Made by a program: the position numbers and the translations under genes
DNA from: Marinobacter sp. es.048
GTDB lineage: Bacteria; Pseudomonadota; Gammaproteobacteria; Pseudomonadales; Oleiphilaceae
Assembly: GCF_900188435.1 (NCBI RefSeq)
Contig: NZ_FYFA01000002.1
Coordinates: forward strand, 806,001 to 870,000
Length of the DNA: 64,000 bases
Direction of reading: 5' to 3'
Notes under the pieces: generated by a model
Seen by the model: the letters and a program-made list of their open reading frames with translations, nothing else
Databases searched by the model: none
Told to the model about the DNA's origin: nothing
In this document: positions 17,841 to 26,283 of the stretch, piece after piece
Layout: each line of letters starts with the position of its first letter
Position numbering within the stretch: position 1 is the stretch's first letter

Positions 17841-18638
17841 ATGGGTTTGAAATGTTTTCGGGCTGGACTGCCTAAACCTTCCTTCATCGCACTCGCAGGC
17901 ATTCTCACGCTAACGGGATGTTCGGCAGACCGTTATTTCATGGTTCCCAAAACGGACCTCAATGAGGTTCGGGGATCCGTAAAGAGCCAGCGTGCGACTC
18001 TCGTTACCATGGAGGAAAATGCAGCGGCTCGACACGAGCAAGCCGTTGCCCAGACCCGCTCATCAACTCAAACCATCCTGGATGCCATCGCCACCCAGGT
18101 CGAAAAGCCCGAATGTCCGCCCGTTCAAGTCCAGAAGCAGTGCCCCGCAACAGACAACTCAAAAGGCCGCGCTGATCGCCTCAAGGGGAAAGTCATTGTC
18201 GGCGAGGTAGAGAATTTCTACCTCGCGGGTCCCGGCTTGATCTACAAAGCTCGAATCGACAGCGGCGCCGAAACTTCCTCCATCGACGCACGCAACATCA
18301 CCCGGTTTGAGCGGGATGGCAGCAACTGGGTGCGTTTTGATGTACCCGTTCCCGGCACCGACAAGTTCGTGACCCTTGAGAAAGAAATCTCCCGTCGTGT
18401 CCGGGTTATCCAGGCCAGCGCGGACGAGGCTGAGCGCCGTGTTGTTGTCGAACTCCAGTTCTTTATTGGCGACCATCGGCAGGTAGCCGAGTTCACACTT
18501 GCCGACAGAACAAACCTGACCTATGAAGTTCTGATCGGCCGCAATATTCTGCGTGACGTAATGCTGGTTGATGTCGGCAAGGAGTACGCCACCGAATTGC
18601 CTGAATCCATCCGCAAAAGCAACGGGAACGAATCGTGA
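17841..18638 (+). CDS. Retropepsin-like lipoprotein (RimK-associated 'ATP-dependent zinc protease' family)
   Basis: A 265-residue protein. Residues 1-27 form a lipoprotein signal with lipobox LTGC (Cys27). The C-terminal half is the domain catalogued as RimK-associated putative zinc protease (PF05618). The visible catalytic motif is IDSGAETSSID, a retropepsin-type Asp-Ser-Gly, so an aspartic rather than a zinc mechanism is more plausible. Between them is a helical linker of about 80 residues and a Cys-rich PECPPVQVQKQC stretch. The start at 17841 has AGGGG seven bases upstream; longer in-frame starts would bury the signal peptide. Its last codons overlap the GTG of the next gene (GTGA), and the ATP-grasp gene follows. 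The trio probably builds or trims a peptide-like cell-envelope product. Substrate unknown. Confidence 0.82.
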   Translation: MGLKCFRAGLPKPSFIALAGILTLTGCSADRYFMVPKTDLNEVRGSVKSQRATLVTMEENAAARHEQAVAQTRSSTQTILDAIATQVEKPECPPVQVQKQCPATDNSKGRADRLKGKVIVGEVENFYLAGPGLIYKARIDSGAETSSIDARNITRFERDGSNWVRFDVPVPGTDKFVTLEKEISRRVRVIQASADEAERRVVVELQFFIGDHRQVAEFTLADRTNLTYEVLIGRNILRDVMLVDVGKEYATELPESIRKSNGNES

Positions 18639-20152
18639 CCACCCGCTCGCGCCTGCCGTTTTACATTGCCGTTTTTCTCCTCATCGCAGCGGGCATTTCG
18701 CTTGCTGTCTGGAGACACATTGAGCTTGGCATCCCCTGGCTGACAGGCGAGCAGCGTCCTGTCTGGATGGTCGAGGCCCGAATCGATTTTGACGCCGGCG
18801 ACGGATCAGTGCTTGCCAGCCTCAACATACCCGAGCAACCCCCGGGATTCCGTATCCTTACCGAGCAGGCTGCATCACCTGGCTACGGCTTTTCAATCAT
18901 CGACAGTTCTGGCAACCGCCGGGCGGAATGGAGCAAGCGGGAAGTCTCCGGACCACAGACTCTGTATTTTAAAGCCCAGTTTATTCCGGATCCAAACGCA
19001 CAACCGGAACTTCCAGCGCGGGAACCAAAAACGCCGAGAACCTTTTGGGAAGAACCGGAAGCAACGGCCGTCGAGGAAATTCTGGAGCAGGCAAAGGCTC
19101 GGTCAAGTACCCCGGAGAGCATGACGCGAGAGCTGATTCGACTGATGCAGCCAGATACCCGGACACAAAACACCACACTGCTGGTCTCGGAAGAAAATTA
19201 TCTGGACCTTCTGGTGGACATGCTCAACCACAGCGGCATCGCCGCCAGGATAGCTGATGGACTCAGGCTTGAGGATGCACGCCGTCGGCAACAGCTGATG
19301 CCCTACCTGCAGATTTACAACGGCAAACAGTGGCTCACCTTCAACCCGAAAACCGCTGAACAGGGTGTGCCTGACGATCTATTGCTCTGGCGCCAGGGCT
19401 CTGCTTCGTTACTGGATGTCGTGGGCGGGGAAAACTCCGAGGTGGGCTTTTCCATGCTCCGGCAAACTGTTCCGGCCCTGCAGCTGGCAACCATGCAATC
19501 CGCCTCCAACGGCCTCGGTTTCCTGAGCTTCTATGAGCTACCCATTGAAGAGCAAAGCATGTTCCGGATGCTGCTGTTGCTCCCACTCGGCGCACTCATG
19601 GTGGCCTTCATGCGGATTGTCATCGGCATCCGCACCTCTGGCACCTTCATGCCCGTGCTCATTGCCGTGGCGTTCGTCCAGACGACTCTGGTGCCGGGCC
19701 TGATCGCTTTCCTCTCGGTTGTCGCCATAGGTCTCCTCATGCGCGGCTATCTGTCCAGCCTCAACCTGCTGCTGGTGTCGCGGATATCCGCGTTGATCAT
19801 CCTGGTTATTTTCATCACCGCGGGCCTGAGCATCATCGGCTACCAGATGGGATTCAACACAGGCATGACGGTCACCTTTTTTCCGATGGTCATTATTGCC
19901 TGGACCATTGAGCGCATGTCCATCCTCTGGGAGGAAGAAGGCGCCCACGAAGTCATGGTCCAGGGAGCCGGCAGCCTGTTTGTGGCCATCTGTGCTTATC
20001 TGCTGATGAGCGCGCCACTGGCTGGCCATCTGACCTTCAACTTCCCGGAGCTGCACCTTGTCATCCTCGGCTTGATCCTGTTGATGGGGCAATACACCGG
20101 CTACAAGCTCAGCGAGCTGAGGCGCTTTACGCCAATGAAGGCGTACGACTGA
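18635..20152 (+). CDS. Inactive-transglutaminase / 7TM membrane protein
   Basis: A 505-residue integral membrane protein. One N-terminal helix (about 8-27) is followed by a periplasmic region of about 280 residues. That region includes a transglutaminase-like fold near 175-250 that lacks an obvious Cys-His-Asp triad. Seven hydrophobic segments follow from about residue 308 to the C-terminus. This is the 'inactive transglutaminase plus 7TM' architecture (PF14400/PF14402), normally encoded between a retropepsin-like protein and an ATP-grasp ligase, exactly as here. Translation starts at GTG 18635, overlapping the previous stop, and its stop is two bases before the ATP-grasp start. The fold probably binds a peptide substrate without cleaving it; this is inference from the family. 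Confidence 0.85.
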   Translation: MTTRSRLPFYIAVFLLIAAGISLAVWRHIELGIPWLTGEQRPVWMVEARIDFDAGDGSVLASLNIPEQPPGFRILTEQAASPGYGFSIIDSSGNRRAEWSKREVSGPQTLYFKAQFIPDPNAQPELPAREPKTPRTFWEEPEATAVEEILEQAKARSSTPESMTRELIRLMQPDTRTQNTTLLVSEENYLDLLVDMLNHSGIAARIADGLRLEDARRRQQLMPYLQIYNGKQWLTFNPKTAEQGVPDDLLLWRQGSASLLDVVGGENSEVGFSMLRQTVPALQLATMQSASNGLGFLSFYELPIEEQSMFRMLLLLPLGALMVAFMRIVIGIRTSGTFMPVLIAVAFVQTTLVPGLIAFLSVVAIGLLMRGYLSSLNLLLVSRISALIILVIFITAGLSIIGYQMGFNTGMTVTFFPMVIIAWTIERMSILWEEEGAHEVMVQGAGSLFVAICAYLLMSAPLAGHLTFNFPELHLVILGLILLMGQYTGYKLSELRRFTPMKAYD

Positions 20153-20154
20153 CC

Positions 20155-21102
20155 ATGGACTGGATATCGCCACGATCACTCAAGAAGCTGGGAATGCTGA
20201 ATATGAACCGGCGCAATGTTGACTACATTGCCCGGTACAATGAGCGCTCCTCCTACCCCATGGTAGACAACAAACTGAAGACCAAACTGGTGGTTGCCGA
20301 GTACGGAGTAAAAACCCCGAAACTGCTTCAGGTTGTTCGCCAGCAGCATGAAATATCCCACTTCCGGGAAATGGCTGAAGATCTTGAGGGCTTTGCCATC
20401 AAACCGGCGAAAGGCTCCGGCGGCAAGGGCATTACCGTCATTACCGGTCGGGATGGCGATGAATACATCAAAGCGTCCGGTTCGCGAGTCGATTCTTCAT
20501 TCCTGGAGCGTCATCTGACCAACATTCTGGCCGGGCTCTACTCACTCGCGGGCACGCCGGATGTGGCGATCGTGGAAAACCTGGTGGAGTCTGCTCCATC
20601 ACTGGCAAAGTATTCGCATCAGGGTGTGCCCGACATCCGGATTATCGTTTTTCAGGGCTATCCCGTAATGGCCATGCTGAGGCTGGCTACAACCGCATCA
20701 GACGGTAAGGCAAACCTCCACCAGGGCGCTGTGGGTGTCGGCCTGGATATCGGCTCCGGGCGAGGTCTGAACGCCGTTCAGTTCAACCGCCCTATTACCC
20801 TGCACCCAGACACCGGCCTGGCACTGGAAAACATCCAGATTGAAGCATGGGATGAGATGCTGGAAATGGCTTCACGATGCTACGAGGCAACCGGGCTCGG
20901 CTACATGGGGGTCGATCTGGTGGTGGATGCCAACGAAGGGCCACTGCTGCTGGAATTGAACGCACGACCCGGACTTGCGATTCAGATGGCCAACGGTCGC
21001 GGCCTTCTTCCCAGACTGCGGGCCATCGAGTCGCTCAAACGACCACATTTTACGCCGCTGGAGCGCTCCCGTTACGCCATGGAAACGTTCGCCAGTTCCT
21101 GA
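20155..21102 (+). CDS. RimK-like ATP-grasp amino acid ligase (alpha-L-glutamate ligase-related)
   Basis: A 315-residue ATP-grasp enzyme. The nucleotide-binding strand is FAIKPAKGSGGKGITVI near 81-97. The metal- and phosphate-binding end is VDLVVDANEGPLLLELNARPGLAIQMAN near 256-283, with the Glu and Asn that chelate magnesium. ATP-grasp ligases activate a carboxylate as acyl phosphate and join it to an amine; RimK relatives add glutamate. It is the last gene of the coupled trio and ends just before a strong bidirectional terminator. Its companions are membrane or lipid-anchored, so its product probably ends in the envelope. It should not be named rimK: the S6-modifying enzyme has different neighbours and N-terminal domain. 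Confidence 0.85.
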   Translation: MDWISPRSLKKLGMLNMNRRNVDYIARYNERSSYPMVDNKLKTKLVVAEYGVKTPKLLQVVRQQHEISHFREMAEDLEGFAIKPAKGSGGKGITVITGRDGDEYIKASGSRVDSSFLERHLTNILAGLYSLAGTPDVAIVENLVESAPSLAKYSHQGVPDIRIIVFQGYPVMAMLRLATTASDGKANLHQGAVGVGLDIGSGRGLNAVQFNRPITLHPDTGLALENIQIEAWDEMLEMASRCYEATGLGYMGVDLVVDANEGPLLLELNARPGLAIQMANGRGLLPRLRAIESLKRPHFTPLERSRYAMETFASS

Positions 21103-21118
21103 ATTTTCATCGGGCATA

Positions 21119-21150
21119 AAAAAACCGGGGCAGAAGCCCCGGTTTTTTAT
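21119..21150. terminator. Bidirectional intrinsic terminator
   Basis: An A-run, ACCGGGGC-type arm, short loop and GCCCCGGT-type arm are followed by a T-run, so both strands carry a U-tail. It separates the ATP-grasp gene from the convergent BCCT carrier. Confidence 0.92.
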
Positions 21151-21162
21151 TTCAATGCACCC

Positions 21163-22755
21163 TCAGGTCAGCTCACCCCTGGCAATCAGGAGTTGCCGCT
21201 CGTGACTGAGCCCCTTAAGCAAGCCCCAGGTCATGATCAGGAGAACTACCGTAAACGGCAAACCGGCACTAATAGCGGTCGCCTGAATCGCGCCAAGTGC
21301 ATCTTCACCGCCACCAAAGATCAAGGCAGCAGCAATCGCACCTTCGGCAACAACCCAGAACACACGCTGAGCAGTCGGTGCATCAGTCTTACCACCGGCT
21401 GTAATGCTGTCGATAACCAGCGAGCCGGAATCTGAGGATGTTACGAAGAACACCAGCACCAGAATAATTCCGACGAACGACAGGATCCCGGTCAGCGGCA
21501 GATTTGCAAACATCTGGAACGTTGCCAGAGAAACTTCAGTCAGGCCGTTCTCAGCCAGCTCACCAACACCCTGCTGGATCTGTTCGATAGCAGCGCCACC
21601 GAAAGCGCTCATCCATACGACTGTGATGACGGTCGGAACGATCAACACTGCGGTAACAAACTCACGTACGGTGCGTCCCTTGGAAACCCGTGCGATGAAC
21701 ATGCCAACGAACGGTGACCAGGAAATCCACCATGCCCAATAGAAGACGGTCCAGCCCTGGAACCAGGCTTCGTCTTCACGAGCAAACGGATTACTGAGCT
21801 GCAACGCATTGCCAACATAGTTGGAAGAAGTAACCCACAGAGTTTCCAGAATGGTCATGGTTGGACCAGCGAAAATGACGAACAACAGCAAAATGGCGGC
21901 GACGGCCATGTTAATGTTACTCAGGACTTTCACGCCGCCATCGAGGCCCCTCAGCACTGAGATCAATGCAAGCGCCGTAACGCCGACGATAATCGCCATT
22001 TGGATATTCGTTCCAGCTCCAACGTCGAAGAGATAATTAAGGCCGGAAGCCGCCTGCTGAGCACCGAAACCGAGGGACGTCGCAAGACCAAAAATAGTGG
22101 CTACGACCGCCAGAACATCGATCACGTGACCAGGCCAACCCCACACCTTGTCTCTCAGCAAAGGGAAAAAAGCGGAGCGAATGGTCAGCGGCATGTTTTT
22201 ATTGAAGGCAAAGAATGCCAGGGAGAGCGCAACGATCGCATAGATGCCCCAGGGGTGCAGACCCCAGTGGTACATGGTCGCGCCCATGGCAAGATTGCGG
22301 GCTTCATTCGTGCCGGCCTCTACGTTGAGTGGTGTCTCATACCATCCTGTGTAGTAGGCCACCGGCTCGGCAACGGCCCAGAACATGAGACCAATACCCA
22401 TGCCAGCCGCGAACAGCATGCAGAACCAGGAAATCGTAGAGAATTCAGGCTTGCAGTCTTGGCCACCAATACGGATTTTACCCATCGGTAGAAAGATCAA
22501 CGCCAAACATACAACAACAAAGATGTTGGCACTGATCAGGAAAAACCAGTCAAACGTCGCGATGATGTCCCATTTCGCTCCATCGAGCAGCTCTTTGGCC
22601 TGCCCGGGGAACATCAGGGTCCCTATCACGAACGCAACAACCAGTATCGCCGTAATCGGAAATACCGGTGCGTGGAGATCCAGCCCGAACGGTGTGATAT
22701 TGTCCTGGCCGGCCACGTAGTCCGTCGAATATTCGTCTTTAACTACCTCGCCCAC
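21163..22755 (-). CDS. BCCT-family betaine/choline/carnitine-type transporter
   Basis: A 530-residue secondary transporter with twelve predicted membrane helices. It carries the BCCT signature WAWWISWSPFVGMFIARVSKGRTVREF near 335-361. The Trp-rich substrate box and the glycine-rich GMGIGLMFWAVAEP near 117-130 are also present. Members import quaternary ammonium osmoprotectants, driven by sodium or protons. The start is GTG at 22755 with AGGAGG nine bases upstream; no ATG is better placed. No choline oxidation genes are adjacent, so the substrate (betaine, choline or a related compound) is open. A 20-base palindrome lies 74 bases upstream of the start. Confidence 0.92.
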   Translation of the reverse strand: MGEVVKDEYSTDYVAGQDNITPFGLDLHAPVFPITAILVVAFVIGTLMFPGQAKELLDGAKWDIIATFDWFFLISANIFVVVCLALIFLPMGKIRIGGQDCKPEFSTISWFCMLFAAGMGIGLMFWAVAEPVAYYTGWYETPLNVEAGTNEARNLAMGATMYHWGLHPWGIYAIVALSLAFFAFNKNMPLTIRSAFFPLLRDKVWGWPGHVIDVLAVVATIFGLATSLGFGAQQAASGLNYLFDVGAGTNIQMAIIVGVTALALISVLRGLDGGVKVLSNINMAVAAILLLFVIFAGPTMTILETLWVTSSNYVGNALQLSNPFAREDEAWFQGWTVFYWAWWISWSPFVGMFIARVSKGRTVREFVTAVLIVPTVITVVWMSAFGGAAIEQIQQGVGELAENGLTEVSLATFQMFANLPLTGILSFVGIILVLVFFVTSSDSGSLVIDSITAGGKTDAPTAQRVFWVVAEGAIAAALIFGGGEDALGAIQATAISAGLPFTVVLLIMTWGLLKGLSHERQLLIARGELT

Positions 22756-22828
22756 GTTATGGCGCCTCCTGAGTTGGTAAGTCGTTTATTCAGAATCGGA
22801 GTTCAAACATTACAAGCGCGTTATCATA

Positions 22829-22848
22829 ATGTTTTGAGTTCAAAACAT
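22829..22848. promoter_or_regulatory. Operator-like palindrome between the BCCT and glutamate-synthase-like genes
   Basis: ATGTTTTGA and TCAAAACAT are exact inverse complements around GT. A second, partial copy of the right half (GAGTTCAAACAT, 22799-22810) lies closer to the carrier gene. The size and symmetry fit a dimeric repressor such as a TetR-type regulator. Which gene it controls is unknown; it sits in the divergent 260-base region shared by both. Confidence 0.45.
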
Positions 22849-23015
22849 CAAAACTACGATTATTTTAGCCGCCTTGATATTTATCATAGACCATGATCGA
22901 CAACGGACCAGCCAAAGTCCGGACCAATCGAGGCAAAATCCCGCGTCGTACGACTAAACTCTTCTGCATCAGCCGCGCCATTCGAGCCGGTTTTGCGAAA
23001 CAACCAGAGGATTCC

Positions 23016-24659
23016 ATGGAAAAAACAAAGACCTTTCCGCTTCGCTATACGGCCTATGCACTGAGCATTATCGGTTTTCTCGTTTCCCTTGGTCTGGCCA
23101 TAGCTCTGGATGCTGGCTATGTATTCCCACTGATATTCGGTGCTTTCGCAGCCCTTGGCACTTATGATCTGGTACAGCGGCGGCACACCGTCAGCCGCAA
23201 TTATCCCATCATGGCCAACTTCCGGTACCTGCTTGAATCCGTCGGGCCTGAAATCCGGCAATATTTCATTCAGTCCGACACAGAAGAGCGTCCCTTCTCA
23301 CGAGAACAGCGGACGATCGTTTATCAGCGCGCCAAGAATGTTCTCGACAAGCGACCTTTTGGCTCCCAACTCGGCATGTACGATGAGGGGTTCGAATGGA
23401 TGAACCACTCGCTCGCCCCTACACGCCTCGACAGCAGTGATTTCCGGATTCTGATCGGCAGGAACTGTGAAAAGCCATACAACGCCAGTGTGTTCAATAT
23501 TTCCGCCATGAGCTTCGGCTCGCTCTCGGCCAACGCCATCCTCAGCCTGAACACCGGCGCCAGAATGGGCGGCTTCTATCACGACACCGGAGAGGGCTCT
23601 ATTTCTCGTTACCACCGCCAGCCGGGTGGTGATCTGGTCTGGGAGATCGGTTCCGGGTATTTCGGCTGCCGCCACGAAGACGGTTCGTTCAACGAGGACA
23701 TGTTTCGACAGAATGCCGCACTTGACCAGGTAAAAATGATAGAACTCAAACTATCCCAGGGTGCAAAACCCGGCCACGGCGGTATTTTGCCCGGCGCCAA
23801 GGTTACCCCTGAGATCGCCGAAGCACGGGGCGTCTCCATCGGCGAGGATTGCGTTTCTCCTGCCAGCCATTCGGCGTTCTCAAACCCCATAGAGATGCTG
23901 GAATTCATTGACCGGCTTCGGAAGCTGTCTGGCGGCAAACCCATAGGGTTCAAGCTAGCCATTGGCCACCCCTGGGAATGGTTCGCCATTGTCAAAGCGA
24001 TGCTGGAAACAGGGCGAAAACCTGATTTTATAGTGGTCGATGGAGGCGAAGGCGGCACTGGGGCTGCACCCCTGGAGTTTATCAACCGGCTGGGCATGCC
24101 GATGACGGAAGCTCTTTTGCTGGTTCACAACACACTGGTTGGCACCAACCTTCGGGAAGACATTGCCATTGGAGCCGCAGGCAAGATTACGTCGGCCTTC
24201 AACATAGCCCGAACCCTGGCCCTTGGTGCGGACTGGTGCAACGCGGCCCGCGGCTATATGTTCTCCCTGGGCTGCATACAAGCACTCAACTGTCACACCG
24301 GCCGCTGCCCTAGCGGCGTGGCAACCCAGGACCCACGGCGCGGTAACAAGCTCGACGTAGAGCTCAAGAGCCAACGGGTGTACAACTATCACAAGAATAC
24401 CCTGGACGCCCTGCAGAACCTGCTTGAGGCCTCGGGCCTGAGACACCCATCCGAACTCGGCCCCGAGCACATCGTACGGCGGGTTTCCAAAACAGAGGTG
24501 CACTCTTACATGGACCTGTTCCCTTTCCTGGAACCGGGTGCGCTTCTTGAGGGAAAAACAGACCTGACCGTGTTCGATAAATACTGGGAATTCGCCCGCC
24601 CAGATACCTTCGAACCACCCGAATTCATCCTGAAACTCCGGGAAACCAAGTTACGTTAA
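23016..24659 (+). CDS. Membrane-anchored FMN-binding glutamate synthase-like protein
   Basis: A 547-residue protein with two N-terminal transmembrane helices (about 12-50) followed by a full glutamate-synthase FMN barrel. The barrel has NISAMSFGSLSANA near 162-175, the GAKPGHGGILPG loop, VVDGGEGGTGAAP near 343-355, and the iron-sulfur cysteines in CIQALNCHTGRCPSG. The glutaminase and second-subunit domains of a true GOGAT are absent. This stand-alone family (YerD-like) has no well-established substrate; an amide- or electron-transfer role is inferred from the fold. The ATG at 23016 has AGAGG five bases upstream, whereas the open frame extends back to 22893 without a better site. Confidence 0.82.
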   Translation: MEKTKTFPLRYTAYALSIIGFLVSLGLAIALDAGYVFPLIFGAFAALGTYDLVQRRHTVSRNYPIMANFRYLLESVGPEIRQYFIQSDTEERPFSREQRTIVYQRAKNVLDKRPFGSQLGMYDEGFEWMNHSLAPTRLDSSDFRILIGRNCEKPYNASVFNISAMSFGSLSANAILSLNTGARMGGFYHDTGEGSISRYHRQPGGDLVWEIGSGYFGCRHEDGSFNEDMFRQNAALDQVKMIELKLSQGAKPGHGGILPGAKVTPEIAEARGVSIGEDCVSPASHSAFSNPIEMLEFIDRLRKLSGGKPIGFKLAIGHPWEWFAIVKAMLETGRKPDFIVVDGGEGGTGAAPLEFINRLGMPMTEALLLVHNTLVGTNLREDIAIGAAGKITSAFNIARTLALGADWCNAARGYMFSLGCIQALNCHTGRCPSGVATQDPRRGNKLDVELKSQRVYNYHKNTLDALQNLLEASGLRHPSELGPEHIVRRVSKTEVHSYMDLFPFLEPGALLEGKTDLTVFDKYWEFARPDTFEPPEFILKLRETKLR

Positions 24660-24688
24660 AAAACGGGCATCAAAATCGCTATCGGATG

Positions 24689-24717
24689 TTTATTTTTTCC
24701 ATGGGCTCGTGTAGACT
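24689..24717 (+). promoter_or_regulatory. Possible sigma-70 promoter for tRNA-Pro
   Basis: TTTATT (24689-24694) and TAGACT (24712-24717) are 17 bases apart and 58 bases ahead of the tRNA. The match to consensus is modest, so this is tentative. Confidence 0.3.
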
Positions 24718-24774
24718 TCGCTCCCGCTAAGCCACTGAGAATACTCTCAAGTTTTGATGTGGCGAAGAGCGAAT

Positions 24775-24851
<77 letters not shown>

Positions 24852-24860
24852 GATTCCGAC

Positions 24861-24893
24861 AAAAAGCCCGGGCCGAAAGGCCCGGGCTTTTTG
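24861..24893 (+). terminator. Intrinsic terminator after tRNA-Pro
   Basis: AAAAAGCCCGGGCC, loop GAAA, GGCCCGGGCTTTTT. A symmetric A-run and T-run mean it can also serve the convergent Crp/Fnr gene. Confidence 0.93.
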
Positions 24894-24904
24894 TTATCTG
24901 ACTT

Positions 24905-25528
24905 TTATTCCGTGAACGCACCTGTAAAGTCAATTTTACCTCGAGCCAGCCGCAGCCTGCCTTTGCGCTCCAGCTCTTTTAACAAACGACTGACCACCTC
25001 CCTCGCTGTTCCCAACTCGACAGCAAGCTCCTGGTGGGTAATCGTGATCGCACCCTGTCCGGCACGAGCCTCAAGCCAGTGTACGAGACGTTCGTCCATG
25101 CGCCGGAAAGCGACTTCCTCTACCAACAACATCAGATCATTCAAGCGGCGACCGTAGGATTCCATAATGCCAAGCCGGAAGTCAGCAGACTGGTCCATCA
25201 GCCGGTCGAATAAACCTCTCGGTACCATGAACACCTCGGCGTCATCCTCAACCACAGCCTCCGCCCGAAAGCCATCGCCAGTCATCAGACACCCGATCGA
25301 AAGCGTGCAAACGTCATCGGCGCCCATTCGGTATAGAACTATCCGATTACCGGATAATCCGGTCATCTGAACCTTCACACTTCCATTGAGCACAAGGGGA
25401 AGGCCCTGGCACGGATCCCCCGCACGGAAAAGGATCTTTCCATGCTCGAATCGCAGGGGCTGCAAACTGCTCAGGGCATCTCTGCGAAGGTCTTCCGGCA
25501 AAGTGTCTAGAATACTGTGGTGCAACAT
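24905..25528 (-). CDS. Crp/Fnr-family transcriptional regulator
   Basis: A 207-residue regulator. The N-terminal cyclic-nucleotide-binding-type beta barrel spans about 10-120. The C-terminal winged HTH spans about 140-200, with recognition region TAREVVSRLLKELERKGRL. It lacks the N-terminal cysteine cluster of FNR; single cysteines occur near 40 and 77. A classic cAMP-binding RxS motif is not obvious, so the ligand is unknown. The start at 25528 is chosen for GGGAG close upstream, over in-frame codons at 25540 and 25570. Divergent from a DUF2892 gene across 134 bases that hold a GTGA-N5-TCAC site; autoregulation or control of that gene is likely but inferred. Confidence 0.87.
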   Translation of the reverse strand: MLHHSILDTLPEDLRRDALSSLQPLRFEHGKILFRAGDPCQGLPLVLNGSVKVQMTGLSGNRIVLYRMGADDVCTLSIGCLMTGDGFRAEAVVEDDAEVFMVPRGLFDRLMDQSADFRLGIMESYGRRLNDLMLLVEEVAFRRMDERLVHWLEARAGQGAITITHQELAVELGTAREVVSRLLKELERKGRLRLARGKIDFTGAFTE

Positions 25529-25582
25529 GGGCACTCCCATGAAATAAGTGACAGCGCTGAGGATAACCAATTCTGCGCCTCT

Positions 25583-25631
25583 GTGACTTTATCACTGACT
25601 GGGCCGAAGGACAGGCGCTAACCTTTATATT
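25583..25631 (+). promoter_or_regulatory. Candidate Crp/Fnr-type site and -10 for the DUF2892 gene
   Basis: GTGA (25583-25586) and TCAC (25592-25595) form an inverted repeat with a five-base centre. This is one base shorter in the centre than the CRP consensus and close to Fnr-type spacing. TATATT at 25626-25631 is a good -10 for the gene at 25663. The site centre is about 49 bases before the inferred start of transcription. Confidence 0.35.
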
Positions 25632-25662
25632 GTCGTCTCATATCAACCAAGGAGAATGGATC

Positions 25663-25851
25663 ATGAGCATCAATATGGGTTCCGCGGATCGCATCATTCG
25701 TGCCGTCGTCGGCATTGTACTTCTGGCGCTTGTGTTTGTGGGTCCACAAACCGCTTGGGGCTGGATTGGCATTGTTCCTCTGGCCACTGCCGCAGTGGGC
25801 AACTGCCCCGCCTATTCAATCCTGGGCATCAAGACCTGCAAGAAGCAGTAA
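25663..25851 (+). CDS. Small DUF2892-type membrane protein
   Basis: A 62-residue protein. The N-terminus MSINMGSADRIIRAVVG leads into a hydrophobic stretch with VGIVLLALVFVG and a second one ending in NCPAYSILGIKTC. This is the YgaP C-terminal/DUF2892 membrane unit, whose terminal cysteine pair (NCPAY, KTC) is conserved. In YgaP the same unit follows a rhodanese domain; here it stands alone. AAGGAG lies eight bases before the ATG at 25663. Divergent from the Crp/Fnr regulator and closed by a terminator, so it is a one-gene unit. A link to sulfur or redox stress is suggested only by the family. Confidence 0.85.
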   Translation: MSINMGSADRIIRAVVGIVLLALVFVGPQTAWGWIGIVPLATAAVGNCPAYSILGIKTCKKQ

Positions 25852-25863
25852 ACGTGCAGGCAT

Positions 25864-25899
25864 AAAAAAACCGGGGCAGCCTTGCTGTCCCGGTTTTTC
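25864..25899. terminator. Bidirectional intrinsic terminator
   Basis: AAAAAAACCGGGGCAG and CTGTCCCGGTTTTT pair around CCTTG with one mismatch. It separates the DUF2892 gene from the convergent MerR gene. Confidence 0.9.
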
Positions 25900-25917
25900 T
25901 TCTGACTTTCGGAAGCG

Positions 25918-26283
25918 CTATTTGACCGGCGCGTTCAGAACTTCAAGCACTTCTTCCAGCTCTGTAATCATCTGACGAATCAGTTGCTTATACTGGGAGG
26001 TATCATCTTTCACCTCGTGACTGCTCAGCTTCTGCTTTGCGCCACCGATAGTGTAGCCCTGGTCATAGAGAAGGCTACGAATCTGGCGGATGGTAATAAC
26101 GTCCGCACGTTGATAATACCGTCGGTTGCCACGACGCTTTACCGGCGACAGCTGCGGGAACTCCTGCTCCCAATACCGCAGGACGTGCGCTTTCACCGCA
26201 CACAGCTCCGCCACCTCACCTATGGTGAAATAACGCTTCCCGGGAATCGTGGGAAGTTCGTTGTTATGACTGGGTTCCAGCAT
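25918..26283 (-). CDS. MerR-family transcriptional regulator downstream of ihfA
   Basis: A 121-residue MerR-type protein. The winged HTH is [27 protein letters not shown] (about 19-45) followed by the wing [14 protein letters not shown] helical C-terminus (about 85-118) is long enough for a dimer coiled coil but has no metal-binding cysteines. This gene at the end of the ihfA unit is a regular neighbour in Pseudomonas-like bacteria. Its ATG at 26283 lies inside the ihfA coding region (20-base overlap), so translation is coupled. Target genes are unknown. Confidence 0.92.
   Translation of the reverse strand: MLEPSHNNELPTIPGKRYFTIGEVAELCAVKAHVLRYWEQEFPQLSPVKRRGNRRYYQRADVITIRQIRSLLYDQGYTIGGAKQKLSSHEVKDDTSQYKQLIRQMITELEEVLEVLNAPVK

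Noticed and set aside
20155..21102. Naming the ATP-grasp gene rimK
   Set aside because: It sits with retropepsin and 7TM partners and belongs to the RimK-related clade, not the S6-modifying enzyme.
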